From contig JAXGZS010000006.1 in the NCBI GenBank assembly GCA_040776805.1, forward strand, positions 72,490 through 136,489: a DNA stretch of 64,000 nucleotides, read 5' to 3'. This document shows, piece by piece, positions 1 through 7,570 of the stretch. Source of the stretch: UBA7702 sp040776805 (GTDB lineage Bacteria > Bacillota > Dehalobacteriia > UBA7702). Under the pieces are notes generated by a model. That model was not told where the DNA came from. It did no database searches and saw only the letters and a program-made list of their open reading frames with translations. Positions within the stretch are counted from its first letter, which is position 1. Every line of letters begins with the position of its first letter. The position numbers and the translations under genes were made by a program.

Positions 1-375
1 TTCTTCCTCAGACATGGGCGCTTCCGCTTTTGTTTCCTCCGCTGTGGAATTTGCCGCGACCCGGGCAAGAAGAGCTTTCCCTTTTTCGGTCAGGGAAATG
101 ATGTTGTTTCTTTTGTCGTCGTCGGCGACTTCCTTGACGACGAGCTTTCTTTCTTCCAGTTTGCCGATGGAAACGGCCATCGCCGCCGAAGAGGCGTTGA
201 AGGTGACGGTAAGCTCCTTCTGCCCGCAGCTGCCGTTTTCTTCAAGGTAGCGCAGGATCATCATCAGCGCCAAAGACACATCGGCGCCGGGAACCTTCTT
301 CTGGGTAAACTGGCGAAACAATTTTTCGAAAGAAAGTAATTTAAAATAACTGTCTTGATAATTTTCCATATTCAT
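1..375 (-). CDS. MarR-family transcriptional regulator (3' end cut by window edge)
   Basis: Minus-strand reading frame opening at 375 with MNMENYQDSYFKLLSFEKLF and running off the window edge, so the C-terminus is missing. It has the winged-helix layout of MarR proteins: a helical N-terminus, a recognition-helix region reading SAAMAVSIGKLEERKLV, then the wing with the DDKRNNIISLTEKGKALL stretch typical of the family. The start is preceded by AGAGGG six bases upstream; a second in-frame ATG lies at 369. It follows another MarR gene (488-967) by 112 bases on the same strand with no clear promoter between, so cotranscription is likely. What it controls lies outside the window. Family assignment is firm, ligand and targets unknown. 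Confidence 0.85.
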   Translation of the reverse strand, partial: MNMENYQDSYFKLLSFEKLFRQFTQKKVPGADVSLALMMILRYLEENGSCGQKELTVTFNASSAAMAVSIGKLEERKLVVKEVADDDKRNNIISLTEKGKALLARVAANSTAEETKAEAPMSEEE

Positions 376-487
376 AATAACCCTCTTTTATTGATTCCGA
401 TGGGAAGGCGCGGGATCTGTCTTTTTCTTCTGTGTGGCCTTCTTGTTACAGTATTAGGGGACGAGGCAAATATTTTGTTTTCGCCGC

Positions 488-967
488 TTATTTGGTGGCG
501 GGGGCTTGCCTGATTTCTTCCAGATTTTCTCGGATTTTCTCGGTAACCCGAAAAAAACAGGCCATCTCTTCTTCGGAAATATTTGCGCTCAGCATCTTCT
601 CAAAGCGAAGCATTTCCTGTTCGGAGCTGTTGACCAGTTCTTCCGCTTTCGGCGTCAGCCGGACTTTTTTCAGTCTGGCGTCGTAGGATACGGCGTCTCT
701 TTTGATGAGGCTTTTTCTCTCCATGGTTTGCAGCAGAATGGTAACCGTGGGGCGGCGAATGGAAAACTCCTTTTCGATGTCTTTTTGAAAAACGTCATCC
801 TCTCTTCTCCGATGCAAAAAGCCGATGATCCTCGATTGCATGTCGGTGAGGTCGGTTTGGCGGTGAAATTTGCAGAGACAGGAACTTTCGGATTCGCGTT
901 TCATTAAATTGGTCAAGCTGTGTAATTCGAAGCTGACTGTTTTTTCCATGGTCATCATCATCTCCAT
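488..967 (-). CDS. MarR-family transcriptional regulator
   Basis: A 159-residue winged-helix protein. The DNA-binding part (about residues 45-110) reads DLTDMQSRIIGFLHRR, then a helix-turn-helix with IRRPTVTILLQTMERKSLI, then a wing with DARLKKVRLTPKAEELV, which is the MarR pattern. The N- and C-terminal helices would form the dimer interface. The beginning holds five in-frame ATG codons (967, 961, 958, 955, 949), and no Shine-Dalgarno clearly picks one, so the true start is uncertain by up to six residues. Upstream lies a consensus promoter overlapped by two palindromes with identical half-sites, suggesting autorepression. It probably forms an operon with the partial MarR gene at 1-375. Ligand unknown. 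Confidence 0.88.
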   Translation of the reverse strand: MEMMMTMEKTVSFELHSLTNLMKRESESSCLCKFHRQTDLTDMQSRIIGFLHRRREDDVFQKDIEKEFSIRRPTVTILLQTMERKSLIKRDAVSYDARLKKVRLTPKAEELVNSSEQEMLRFEKMLSANISEEEMACFFRVTEKIRENLEEIRQAPATK

Positions 968-988
968 TGGTTTTTCCCAAATATGATA

Positions 989-1044
989 GTTAGTTTGCTA
1001 ACCGATTTGATTAGTATACTAACATCCTACGGTGTATCTGTCAA
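989..1044 (-). promoter_or_regulatory. Promoter with two phased MarR-type operators
   Basis: On the minus strand, TTGACA (1044-1039) and TAGTAT (1021-1016) are separated by 17 bases. Two palindromes with the same half-sites overlie or follow it: TTAGTATACTAA at 1011-1022, perfect and covering the -10 box, and GTTAGTTTGCTAAC at 989-1002. Their centres are 21 bp apart, two helical turns, so two dimers could sit on the same DNA face. That placement is typical of MarR autorepression; binding itself is inferred. Confidence 0.8.
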
Positions 1045-1115
1045 CGGATTCTCATGAATTTTTTGTGGTTTTTCCGCTGACGGACCTTGTTTTTCACGGC
1101 CCCGTCGGAGAGGGC

Positions 1116-1227
1116 TTGACAAAAGATCTGATTTTTTTTATACTTCAGGAGTAAAAGATTTTGTAAGAACGGACATGTAGTCCTCAAAGTGCTATGGAAG
1201 CGCGCGAATTTTCGCGTGTTTTTTTCT
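1116..1227 (+). promoter_or_regulatory. Promoter and attenuator-like leader of the DUF3842-cooT unit
   Basis: TTGACA (1116-1121), a 17-base spacer and TATACT (1139-1144) form a consensus promoter, with transcription expected near 1151. The roughly 75-base leader holds a small hairpin GGAC-ATGTA-GTCC (about 1171-1183), then CAAAGTGCTATGGAAG, then an 8-bp stem (1200-1207 with 1212-1219) followed by a run of T: an intrinsic terminator ending just before the ribosome site at 1230. The same arrangement recurs at 2155-2284 ahead of the nickel transporter. This is a candidate metal-responsive riboswitch or attenuator; I do not recognise it as a known family. Confidence 0.65.
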
Positions 1228-1241
1228 TTAAGGAGGCGGCC

Positions 1242-1661
1242 ATGAAAATTGCGGTCATCGACGGCCAAGGCGGGGGCATCGGCAAACATATGACGGAAAG
1301 CCTTCGGAAACGTTTGCCGGAAAACACGGAAATCGTCGGTCTCGGTACCAATACCGTCGCCATGGCCAACATTATGAAAGCCGGCGCCAACGAGGCCGCT
1401 GCCGGCGAAAATGCCATCGTTTTCATGGCAAAGCGGGTCGATTTGATCGTGGGTTCCGTGGCAATCCTGGTGGCCGGCAGCATGTGCGGGGAGGTTTCGG
1501 CGGCAATGGTTGCCGCCATCGGGGAATCTCCGGCCCGGAAGATTCTGCTGCCGATCAACCGCTGTAACACCGAAATCATCGGCGTCGGCTGGGAGCCGGT
1601 ACCTCATCAGATTGAAAAGCTCGTGGAGAGAGTCGGCCAGATACTGGCCGGCGATTCCTGA
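1242..1661 (+). CDS. DUF3842 family protein
   Basis: A 139-residue cytoplasmic protein opening with MKIAVIDGQGGGIGKH, a glycine-rich nucleotide-binding-like N-terminus characteristic of DUF3842. The middle has a small-residue hydrophobic stretch (VDLIVGSVAILVAGSMCGEVS) that is probably buried beta-alpha core rather than a membrane span, and the C-terminus ends in an amphipathic helix. The start at 1242 is chosen because AAGGAGG lies at 1230-1236; an upstream in-frame ATG (1194) would place the leader terminator inside the gene. It sits between a terminator-bearing leader and cooT, directly upstream of a nickel-type ABC importer, so a role in nickel handling is a reasonable inference, but the family has no established function that I know. 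Confidence 0.85.
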   Translation: MKIAVIDGQGGGIGKHMTESLRKRLPENTEIVGLGTNTVAMANIMKAGANEAAAGENAIVFMAKRVDLIVGSVAILVAGSMCGEVSAAMVAAIGESPARKILLPINRCNTEIIGVGWEPVPHQIEKLVERVGQILAGDS

Positions 1662-1793
1662 AAAATTGGTCTCACCGTCCCTTTTTGGTGGTGTATCCTC
1701 TGCATGTTTTATTAAAACACTTGATAGGGGAAGCATGAGCAGCATAAAAACGGTTGGTAAAAGATACAAAACAAAGAGAAAGGAGTGATTTTC

Positions 1794-1988
1794 ATGTGCG
1801 AAGCCGATGCTTACATCAGAAAAAAAGGCGAAACCGATTACGTTTTGCTCCTCAGCAGCGTCGATAAGGTCATTCCCGGGGAAACCGGGATCATGCTGGA
1901 AAGCGTTTTTGGGGAACAGAAAATATTGCAGGCAAAAATCAATGAAATGAGTCTGGTGGATCATAAGATCTTGTTGGAACATTTTTGA
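1794..1988 (+). CDS. cooT: CooT-family nickel-binding protein
   Basis: A 64-residue protein starting MCEADAYI. CooT proteins are small dimers related to a small RNA-binding fold, and the Rhodospirillum rubrum protein binds nickel through the conserved cysteine at position 2; that cysteine is present here. The start at 1794 is fixed by AAAGGAG at 1779-1785 and by the need to place Cys at position 2; an in-frame GTG at 1785 is rejected. In known hosts CooT helps deliver nickel to carbon monoxide dehydrogenase, but no CODH gene is in this window. Its position between DUF3842 and the nickel importer supports a nickel role. The gap to DUF3842 is 132 bases. Confidence 0.85.
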   Translation: MCEADAYIRKKGETDYVLLLSSVDKVIPGETGIMLESVFGEQKILQAKINEMSLVDHKILLEHF

Positions 1989-2040
1989 AAAGTGGAAAAA
2001 TGAGCAGAATGACGGTGATGATGCTCCTGCGCAAAGACAT

Positions 2041-2066
2041 GCGCCCTCAGAAACCTCTGAGGGCGC
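2041..2066 (+). terminator. Hairpin after cooT
   Basis: An 11-bp perfect stem (GCGCCCTCAGA with TCTGAGGGCGC) closes an AACC loop. It lies between the end of cooT and the nikA promoter and is probably a terminator, although the following T tract is weak. Confidence 0.6.
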
Positions 2067-2122
2067 TCCTTGTGTAATGAAAACCGTGATGGATTTGAGC
2101 AAAATTTTCGTCAGCAGAAATC

Positions 2123-2290
2123 TTGACAAAAACATCATCCTCCGCTATACTACAGTCATGTTTGGGACACGTAGTCCCTGTTTATCTGTGATTTGACTGA
2201 TGCGATAACAGCATAAGAAAGTATCCGTTGACAGTAGTCATCAAGGTGTTATGGAAGCACGCGATTTTTTCGTGTGCTTTTTTGTTTTTC
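2123..2290 (+). promoter_or_regulatory. Promoter and attenuator-like leader of the nickel transporter operon
   Basis: TTGACA (2123-2128), a 17-base spacer and TATACT (2146-2151) form a strong promoter. The leader contains hairpin GGGAC-ACGTA-GTCCC, and further on a related element TTGAC-AGTA-GTCATCAA followed by GGTGTTATGGAAGC, then a 10-bp stem (2255-2264 with 2270-2279) and a T run: an intrinsic terminator. The second element and terminator match the DUF3842 leader closely (shared GTAGTC, TCAA, TATGGAAGC and a CGCGA stem), so both units are probably controlled by the same kind of RNA switch; here the first element appears twice. Confidence 0.65.
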
Positions 2291-2326
2291 TAAAGAACAT
2301 AATCACAAAAAATGAAGGAGAAAACC

Positions 2327-3907
2327 ATGAAAAGATTTTTAGTCATTCTTTTTTGCATCGCCGTAACTTTATCCTTTGCGGCCTGCAACAACACGGAAAA
2401 TGCCGATAACAGCGGCAGAACCGACGTCGTCGTCGCCATGGGAAGCGGCTCCGAACCGGCCTACGGTTTCGATCCCGTATACGGCTGGGGCAGCAGCGAG
2501 CACGTCCACGAACCCCTGATTCAGAGCACCCTCATCAATACCGATCAGGATATGAACTTTGTCAACGACTTGGCCACGGACTACAGTTCCAGTGATGACG
2601 GTCTGATCTGGACTTTCCAGATTAGAGACGACGTGAAATTCACCAACGGCGATCCCTTGACGGCGAAAGATGTGGCTTTCACCTACAATAAAATTCTCGC
2701 GACAGAAAGCACCGAGACCGACCTGTCGATGCTGAAAGAAGCCCGCGCCACCGGGGATTACACCGTGGAATTAGAATTGAAGAGACCTTATAACGCCTTC
2801 CTTTATACCGTGGCGGTCACCGGCATCGTACCCGAAGGCGCCTACGGCGAAGGTTATGCTGAAAAACCCATCGGCAGCGGCCGCTATATGCTGCAAGAAT
2901 GGGACAAAGGGCAGCAGGCGATCTTGGTGGCGAATCCCGATTATTACGGTGCTACCCCGAAAATGGACAAGGTTGTGGTCTTATTCATGGAGGAAGACGC
3001 CGCCTTGGCCGCGGTGAAGTCCGGTGAAGTTGATATTGCCTATACCTCGGCGGTTTACAGCGATGTGGAAGTTGGCGGTTATCAGCTGCTTTCCTTCGAC
3101 AGCGTGGATTCCCGGGGCATCTCCCTGCCCACGGCGGCAGCAGGGGGCACCCGCAGCGACGGCGACAATGAATACGCCTCCGGTAACGACGTTACCAGCG
3201 ATCTCGCCCTCCGTCAGGCCATGAACTACGCCGTGGATCGGGACGCCATGGTAGAAAACGTTTTGAACGGCTACGGCCAAGCGGCCTACAGCGTCTGCGA
3301 CGGCATGCCTTGGGCTGCGGATCTGGCCTTTGACCGTGATCTGGAAAAAGCCAAACAGATTCTGAAGGACGGCGGCTGGGCTGACAGCGACAACGACGGC
3401 ATTGTGGAAAAAGATGGTTTGAAGGCGGCCTTTGATCTTTACTATCCTGCCTCTGATTCCGTCCGCCAGGGCTTGGCCACGGAATTTACCAATGAGATGA
3501 AGGAAATTGGCATCGAAGTGACGATTCACGGTGAAAGCTGGGATAATATCTACATCCACGAATATTCCGATCCCATCCTCTGGGGCTGGGGCAGCAACTC
3601 CCCGACGGAACCCTATATCTTAAATTACAGCACTTCCCCCAGTAATTTTGCCGGCTACAGCAATGAGGATTTGGACAAAACCCTCGACGCGGCGATGTCC
3701 TCTCTCGATCTTAACACCGCTTATCAGAAATTCAAAGAGGCCGCTCAGTATACTTCCGTCAACGGTGACGCTACCTGGGTCTGGCTGACCAATATCAATC
3801 ACCTTTACTTTGCCAAGGACGATCTCAACGTGGCCGCCCAAAAATTGCATCCCCATGGCCACGGTTGGTCCCTGCTGAATAACGTGAATGAATGGACCTG
3901 GCAATAA
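2327..3907 (+). CDS. nikA: ABC transporter substrate-binding lipoprotein, nickel/peptide family
   Basis: A 526-residue SBP_bac_5-family protein. It opens with a lipoprotein signal (MKRFLVILFCIAVTLSFAAC, with the cysteine as the predicted lipidated residue). The body carries the family signatures WTFQIRDDVKFTNGDPLTAKDV (about residues 95-115) and GSGRYMLQEWDKGQQAILV. Start at 2327 is preferred over the ATG at 2312 because AAGGAG (2315-2320) lies inside the longer form. The family imports nickel complexes, peptides or opines; nickel is favoured because of the adjacent CooT and DUF3842 genes and the shared leader. It is the first gene of a five-gene importer ending at 7381. Ligand assignment remains an inference. 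Confidence 0.82.
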   Translation: MKRFLVILFCIAVTLSFAACNNTENADNSGRTDVVVAMGSGSEPAYGFDPVYGWGSSEHVHEPLIQSTLINTDQDMNFVNDLATDYSSSDDGLIWTFQIRDDVKFTNGDPLTAKDVAFTYNKILATESTETDLSMLKEARATGDYTVELELKRPYNAFLYTVAVTGIVPEGAYGEGYAEKPIGSGRYMLQEWDKGQQAILVANPDYYGATPKMDKVVVLFMEEDAALAAVKSGEVDIAYTSAVYSDVEVGGYQLLSFDSVDSRGISLPTAAAGGTRSDGDNEYASGNDVTSDLALRQAMNYAVDRDAMVENVLNGYGQAAYSVCDGMPWAADLAFDRDLEKAKQILKDGGWADSDNDGIVEKDGLKAAFDLYYPASDSVRQGLATEFTNEMKEIGIEVTIHGESWDNIYIHEYSDPILWGWGSNSPTEPYILNYSTSPSNFAGYSNEDLDKTLDAAMSSLDLNTAYQKFKEAAQYTSVNGDATWVWLTNINHLYFAKDDLNVAAQKLHPHGHGWSLLNNVNEWTWQ

Positions 3908-3918
3908 GGTGCAGTTTT

Positions 3919-4917
3919 ATGGATTATAACCATTTTCTTCGTTTTGCGGGGAAACAGACGGCAAAATTTATCATTTTAATCGTGGTCATTAGTATGGCGG
4001 CTTTCTTCCTGGTCGCTGCTTCCCCCATCGATCCTGTCCAGATGAATACGGGACAGGCAGCCTACGCCAATATGAGCCTGGAAAAGAGAGCCCAGCTGGA
4101 ACAGTATTGGGGCGTGGATACGCCGGTGGTTGAAAAATATACCAACTGGGCGAAAGACTTTATCCGCGGTGATTGGGGAACGTCTCTCCGCTTCAATCAG
4201 CCGGTGCTCACCGTCATCGGCGAGCGTTTTAGCAACTCCCTGTTGTTGATGATTGTGGCCTGGCTGTTTTCCGGCATTTTTGGTTTGCTTTTGGGCATTG
4301 TCGCCGGGGTGCGCCGAGGAAAACTGGTGGATAAAATCATCAAGGGCTATGCCCTAACCTTGGCGGCAACCCCCACCTTTTGGTTGGGGCTGCTGATGCT
4401 GATGATATTTGCGGTCTGGCTTTCCTGGTTTCCCTTTGGTTTCAGCACCCCCATCGGCGTCAGCGCCGCTCAAGCTACCCTCGGTGAGCGGCTCTACCAC
4501 CTGATTTTACCGGCGTTGACTCTCTCCATCATCGGCGTGGCCAACATCGCCTTACATACCAGGGAAAAGGTGATCGACATTATGGAGAGCGATTACTACC
4601 TCTTTGCCCTGGCCCGAGGGGAAAGCAGGGGAGAGGCGCTGAGGTATCACTGCCTTCGGAATCTGCTGTTGCCGGCGATTACTCTTCAGTTCGCCTCCAT
4701 CAGTGAAATCTTCGGCGGTTCTGTCCTGGTGGAACAGGTCTTTTCCTACCCCGGTTTGGGGCAAGCCGCCGTGACCGCGGGGATCGGCGGCGACGCCGCT
4801 CTGCTGGTGGGGATTGCCATCATCTCTGCTTGCTTCGTCTTTTCCGGCAATCTCATTGCCAATATTTTATACGGGGTCGTCGATCCCCGGATCCGAAGGG
4901 GGCATGGCCTTGGCTGA
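3919..4917 (+). CDS. nikB: ABC transporter permease, NikB/OppB type
   Basis: A 332-residue inner-membrane permease beginning MDYNHFLRFAGKQTAKF, with an N-terminal membrane span, an extracytoplasmic loop, then five or so further spans of the BPD_transp_1 domain. The EAA loop that contacts the ATPase reads GESRGEALRYHCLRNLLLPA. Start at 3919 has AAGGTG eight bases upstream and lies 11 bases after the nikA stop; the longer frame from 3892 would overlap nikA and lacks a ribosome site. It pairs with the next permease to form the channel of the nickel-type importer. The last 14 bases overlap nikC, suggesting translational coupling. Confidence 0.85.
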   Translation: MDYNHFLRFAGKQTAKFIILIVVISMAAFFLVAASPIDPVQMNTGQAAYANMSLEKRAQLEQYWGVDTPVVEKYTNWAKDFIRGDWGTSLRFNQPVLTVIGERFSNSLLLMIVAWLFSGIFGLLLGIVAGVRRGKLVDKIIKGYALTLAATPTFWLGLLMLMIFAVWLSWFPFGFSTPIGVSAAQATLGERLYHLILPALTLSIIGVANIALHTREKVIDIMESDYYLFALARGESRGEALRYHCLRNLLLPAITLQFASISEIFGGSVLVEQVFSYPGLGQAAVTAGIGGDAALLVGIAIISACFVFSGNLIANILYGVVDPRIRRGHGLG

Positions 4918-5779
4918 TCTTAGCGTATCCGTCCCCTTGCTGGCAAAGGCGCGGCGGAAAAAATTGAATCAAAGAAAGAAAACCATCCTGGTTTTCATTT
5001 TTGCCTGTCTGCTCTTGCTCGGGATTACCGTCGGCGGCTTGCTTGCCGCTGAAACCGCGGTGACTGCCGATCTCAGTCAAAAGTACATCACGCCTTCTTT
5101 TCAGCATCTCTTCGGCACCGACCAATTGGGCCGGGATATGCTGGCTCGGGTCGTCAAAGGGCTCTCCACCAGTATTTTGATTGGTCTTGGCGCCGCCTCT
5201 TGCAGTGCTGTACTGGCCTTGATCCTCGGCTCCGCCGCAGCTTTGCTGGGGAAAAAGGTCGATACCGCCATTACTTGGCTCGTCGATCTGATGTTGGGCG
5301 TTCCCCATATCGTGCTGTTGATCCTGATATCTTACGCCCTGGGCAAGGGCTTTTGGGGGATCACCATCGGCGTGGCCGTGACCCACTGGCCCTCCCTTTC
5401 CCGGGTCATCCGCGGTGAAATTCTACAGTTAAAAGAAACCCAGTATGTAAAGACTGCCCGGAAATTAGGCCAAAGTCCTTGGCGTATCGCTGTCAAACAC
5501 ATGTTGCCGGCGGTGTTCCCCCAGTTTTTAGTGGGTTTGATTCTCTTGTTCCCCCACGCCATTCTTCACGAAGCCGGCATTACGTTCCTCGGCTTCGGTC
5601 TGCCGCCGGAACAGCCGGCCATCGGTGTGATTCTGGCGGAAAGCATGAAATTTCTTTCCGTGGGCATGTGGTGGCTGGCCTTCTTCCCCGGTGTGGCTCT
5701 CATCGGCGTGGTCGCCCTCTTTGACCTGGCCGGCGGTTGTGTGAGAAGACTGATTGACCCCCATAGCGCCCAGGAGTGA
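4904..5779 (+). CDS. nikC: ABC transporter permease, NikC/OppC type
   Basis: A 291-residue permease. An N-terminal cytoplasmic segment (ARRKKLNQRKKT) precedes the first membrane span, and the segment reading FGTDQLGRDMLARVVKG is the hallmark of OppC/NikC/DppC proteins. The EAA loop reads RKLGQSPWRIAVKHMLPAVF. Start at 4904 follows GAAGGGGG (4895-4902) and overlaps nikB; the frame is open further upstream but only inside nikB. It forms the heterodimeric channel with NikB and would be energised by the two following ATPases. Confidence 0.85.
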   Translation: MALADLSVSVPLLAKARRKKLNQRKKTILVFIFACLLLLGITVGGLLAAETAVTADLSQKYITPSFQHLFGTDQLGRDMLARVVKGLSTSILIGLGAASCSAVLALILGSAAALLGKKVDTAITWLVDLMLGVPHIVLLILISYALGKGFWGITIGVAVTHWPSLSRVIRGEILQLKETQYVKTARKLGQSPWRIAVKHMLPAVFPQFLVGLILLFPHAILHEAGITFLGFGLPPEQPAIGVILAESMKFLSVGMWWLAFFPGVALIGVVALFDLAGGCVRRLIDPHSAQE

Positions 5780-5787
5780 GGAATGTT

Positions 5788-6726
5788 ATGACTTGTCTTA
5801 CGAAAAAACATATTTTGGAAATCGAAAATTTATCGGTTTCTTTTCTCCAATACGATAAAGGTCTGGGCCAAAGGTCGCTGCCGGTGATCACCAATCTCAG
5901 CGTCTCGGTTCATGAGGGGGAAATCGTCGCCGTGGTCGGCGCTTCCGGTTCCGGCAAAAGTCTGCTGGCCCATGCGGTTTTGGGGTTATTGCCAATGAAC
6001 GCCGATGTCAGTGGCAGCCTCCGCTTTGATGAGAAATTGTTGACGGCGGCGGATATCGCCGCCCTCCGAGGCAAAGGGATCACCCTGGTACCACAGAGTA
6101 CCACTTATCTCGATCCCCTTTTAAAAGTTGGCAAAGCGGTGCGTAAGAATAAAAAAGATACCGTCACGCTGAAAAAGCAACGGGATCTTTTCGAGCACTT
6201 CCATTTGGGTTCCGCCACGGAAAACTTATACCCCTTTGAATTGTCCGGCGGTATGGCTAGAAGAGTGCTGCTCTCGGCGGCACTGATGGAGGATCCCCGG
6301 CTGATCATCGCCGATGAACCCACCCCCGGACTCGATTTGGAGCTGGCCAAAAAAGCCATGGCGGATTTTCGCAGCTTTGCCGATCAAGGCAACGGTGTGC
6401 TGTTGATTACCCACGATATCGAACTGGCTTTCAGCGTCGCCGACCGTATTGCCGTCTTCTATGCCGGCACCACCGTGGAAGAAGCCCCCGTCGCCGATTT
6501 TGAGGACGAAGCAAAATTGCGCCATCCCTACACCAAGGCCCTCTGGCGGGCTTTGCCCGAAAACGGTTTTACCGCGCTCCCCGGCAATCAGCCTTATGTC
6601 ACGGCAATGCCCAAAGGCTGTCCTTTCGGCCCCCGCTGCCCTCTTTTCGATCCGGTATGCGAAGGAGAAATTCCCTTAAAGACGATTCGCTGCGGTACGG
6701 TGCGCTGTATCAAAGCCACGGATTAA
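5788..6726 (+). CDS. nikD: ABC transporter ATP-binding protein, NikD/OppD type
   Basis: A 312-residue ATPase with Walker A GASGSGKS (about residues 46-53), ABC signature LSGGMARR, Walker B LIIADEPTPGLDL and H-loop LLITHDIELAF. The C-terminus has the oligopeptide/nickel transporter extension with cysteines (CPFGPRCPLFDPVC), which in related proteins can hold an iron-sulfur cluster. Start at 5788 has a GAGG ribosome site six bases before; a GTG at 5776 overlapping the nikC stop is an alternative. Proximal to nikE, with which it would form the ATPase pair. Confidence 0.86.
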   Translation: MTCLTKKHILEIENLSVSFLQYDKGLGQRSLPVITNLSVSVHEGEIVAVVGASGSGKSLLAHAVLGLLPMNADVSGSLRFDEKLLTAADIAALRGKGITLVPQSTTYLDPLLKVGKAVRKNKKDTVTLKKQRDLFEHFHLGSATENLYPFELSGGMARRVLLSAALMEDPRLIIADEPTPGLDLELAKKAMADFRSFADQGNGVLLITHDIELAFSVADRIAVFYAGTTVEEAPVADFEDEAKLRHPYTKALWRALPENGFTALPGNQPYVTAMPKGCPFGPRCPLFDPVCEGEIPLKTIRCGTVRCIKATD

Positions 6727-6734
6727 GACGAGGT

Positions 6735-6770
6735 ATGAGAGGTATGAGAGATATGAGAGATATGAGATGA
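6735..6770 (+). CDS. Predicted 11-residue leader peptide in a 9-bp tandem repeat, coupled to nikE
   Basis: Four copies of a 9-bp repeat (TATGAGAGR, 6734-6769) fill the nikD-nikE gap. Because nine is a multiple of three, the ATGs at 6735, 6744, 6753 and 6762 share a frame and read MRGMRDMRDMR followed by TGA at 6768-6770, which overlaps the nikE ATG (6767-6769). GACGAGG at 6727-6733 abuts the first ATG, so it is poorly spaced as a ribosome site. The repeats themselves may act as multiple weak ribosome sites (GAGAG). Whether the peptide is made is unknown. Confidence 0.35.
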   Translation: MRGMRDMRDMR

Positions 6771-7381
6771 TTTTAGAAGCAAAAGAGATTGTATTTGGCT
6801 ATCAAAAAGGCCGTCCGGTGCTGGACGGAGTTTGCCTCCGGGCGGAGCAAAATGAGCGCGTGGCTTTGGCCGCCCCCAGCGGCGTCGGCAAAACCACCCT
6901 CTGCCAGCTTTTGGCCGGGTATCAGAATCCCTGGTCGGGACAGATCACCTTGGATCAAAAACTGTTGCCCCCAAAGGGCTATTGTCCGGTGCAGATGATC
7001 TGGCAGCACCCGGAAAAAGCCGTCGATCCTTATCTGCGCATGAAGGATACACTGGCGGAAGGCGGAGACTTGGACGCCGCCGTTTTAGAAGGGTTGGGCC
7101 TCGAAAGCGACTGGCTCAACCGTTTTCCCGGGGAGCTTTCCGGCGGGGAGATTCAGCGTTTCTGCATCGCCCGGGCTTTGGGCGGACAAACGAAGTTTAT
7201 CATCGCCGATGAAATCAGTACCATGCTGGATCTGATCACCCAAAGCCAGATTTGGAACTTTCTCCTGGCGGAAATTGAGCGTAGAAACATCGGCTTGATT
7301 TTCGTTTCCCACAGCGAAGCCCTGACCAAGCGTGTCGCCACCCGCAAAGTGACGTTGCCGGAGCAATGCTGCCAAGGTTGA
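6767..7381 (+). CDS. nikE: ABC transporter ATP-binding protein, NikE/OppF type
   Basis: A compact 204-residue ATPase: Walker A APSGVGKTT (about residues 37-45), Q-loop region MIWQHPEKAVDP, signature LSGGEIQRFCIARAL, Walker B FIIADEISTMLD and H-loop VSHSEAL. It is shorter than usual OppF proteins (over 300 residues) because it lacks the C-terminal cysteine extension, as NikE proteins often do. The ATG overlaps the stop of an 11-codon frame built from tandem repeats. It is the last gene of the importer; a strong bidirectional terminator follows at 7524-7568. Confidence 0.86.
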   Translation: MILEAKEIVFGYQKGRPVLDGVCLRAEQNERVALAAPSGVGKTTLCQLLAGYQNPWSGQITLDQKLLPPKGYCPVQMIWQHPEKAVDPYLRMKDTLAEGGDLDAAVLEGLGLESDWLNRFPGELSGGEIQRFCIARALGGQTKFIIADEISTMLDLITQSQIWNFLLAEIERRNIGLIFVSHSEALTKRVATRKVTLPEQCCQG

Positions 7382-7523
7382 GCTGCCGTTGCGGCGGATG
7401 CGTAAAACCGGGAAAAATAATAGCAAAGGATGTTAATGTGCCAAACATTACATATCAATGGATCGTTGATTCTTCTCCTATCACTTGATGAAGACGATTC
7501 GCCTCATAGACAACAGTTTGTCT

Positions 7524-7568
7524 AAAAAAGGATATTCCCGCGGTTTTCCGTCGGGAATATCCTTTTTT
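7524..7568. terminator. Bidirectional intrinsic terminator between nikE and hcp
   Basis: A 17-bp perfect stem (7524-7540 with 7552-7568) has A and T runs on its two ends, so it can stop transcripts from the nik operon on the plus strand and from hcp on the minus strand. Confidence 0.93.
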
Positions 7569-7570
7569 GT

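Noticed and set aside
1041..2138. Minus-strand open frame of 365 codons
   Set aside because: It lies opposite DUF3842, cooT and two leaders, has no ribosome site and low-complexity composition; the plus-strand genes are recognisable families.
2155..2290. Known NiCo (czcD) riboswitch
   Set aside because: I do not see its four-way junction layout, and the controlled genes are for uptake rather than efflux; left as an unassigned leader.
6734..6769. Tandem repeats as a CRISPR array
   Set aside because: Nine-base units without spacers; no CRISPR array or cas gene was seen anywhere in the window.
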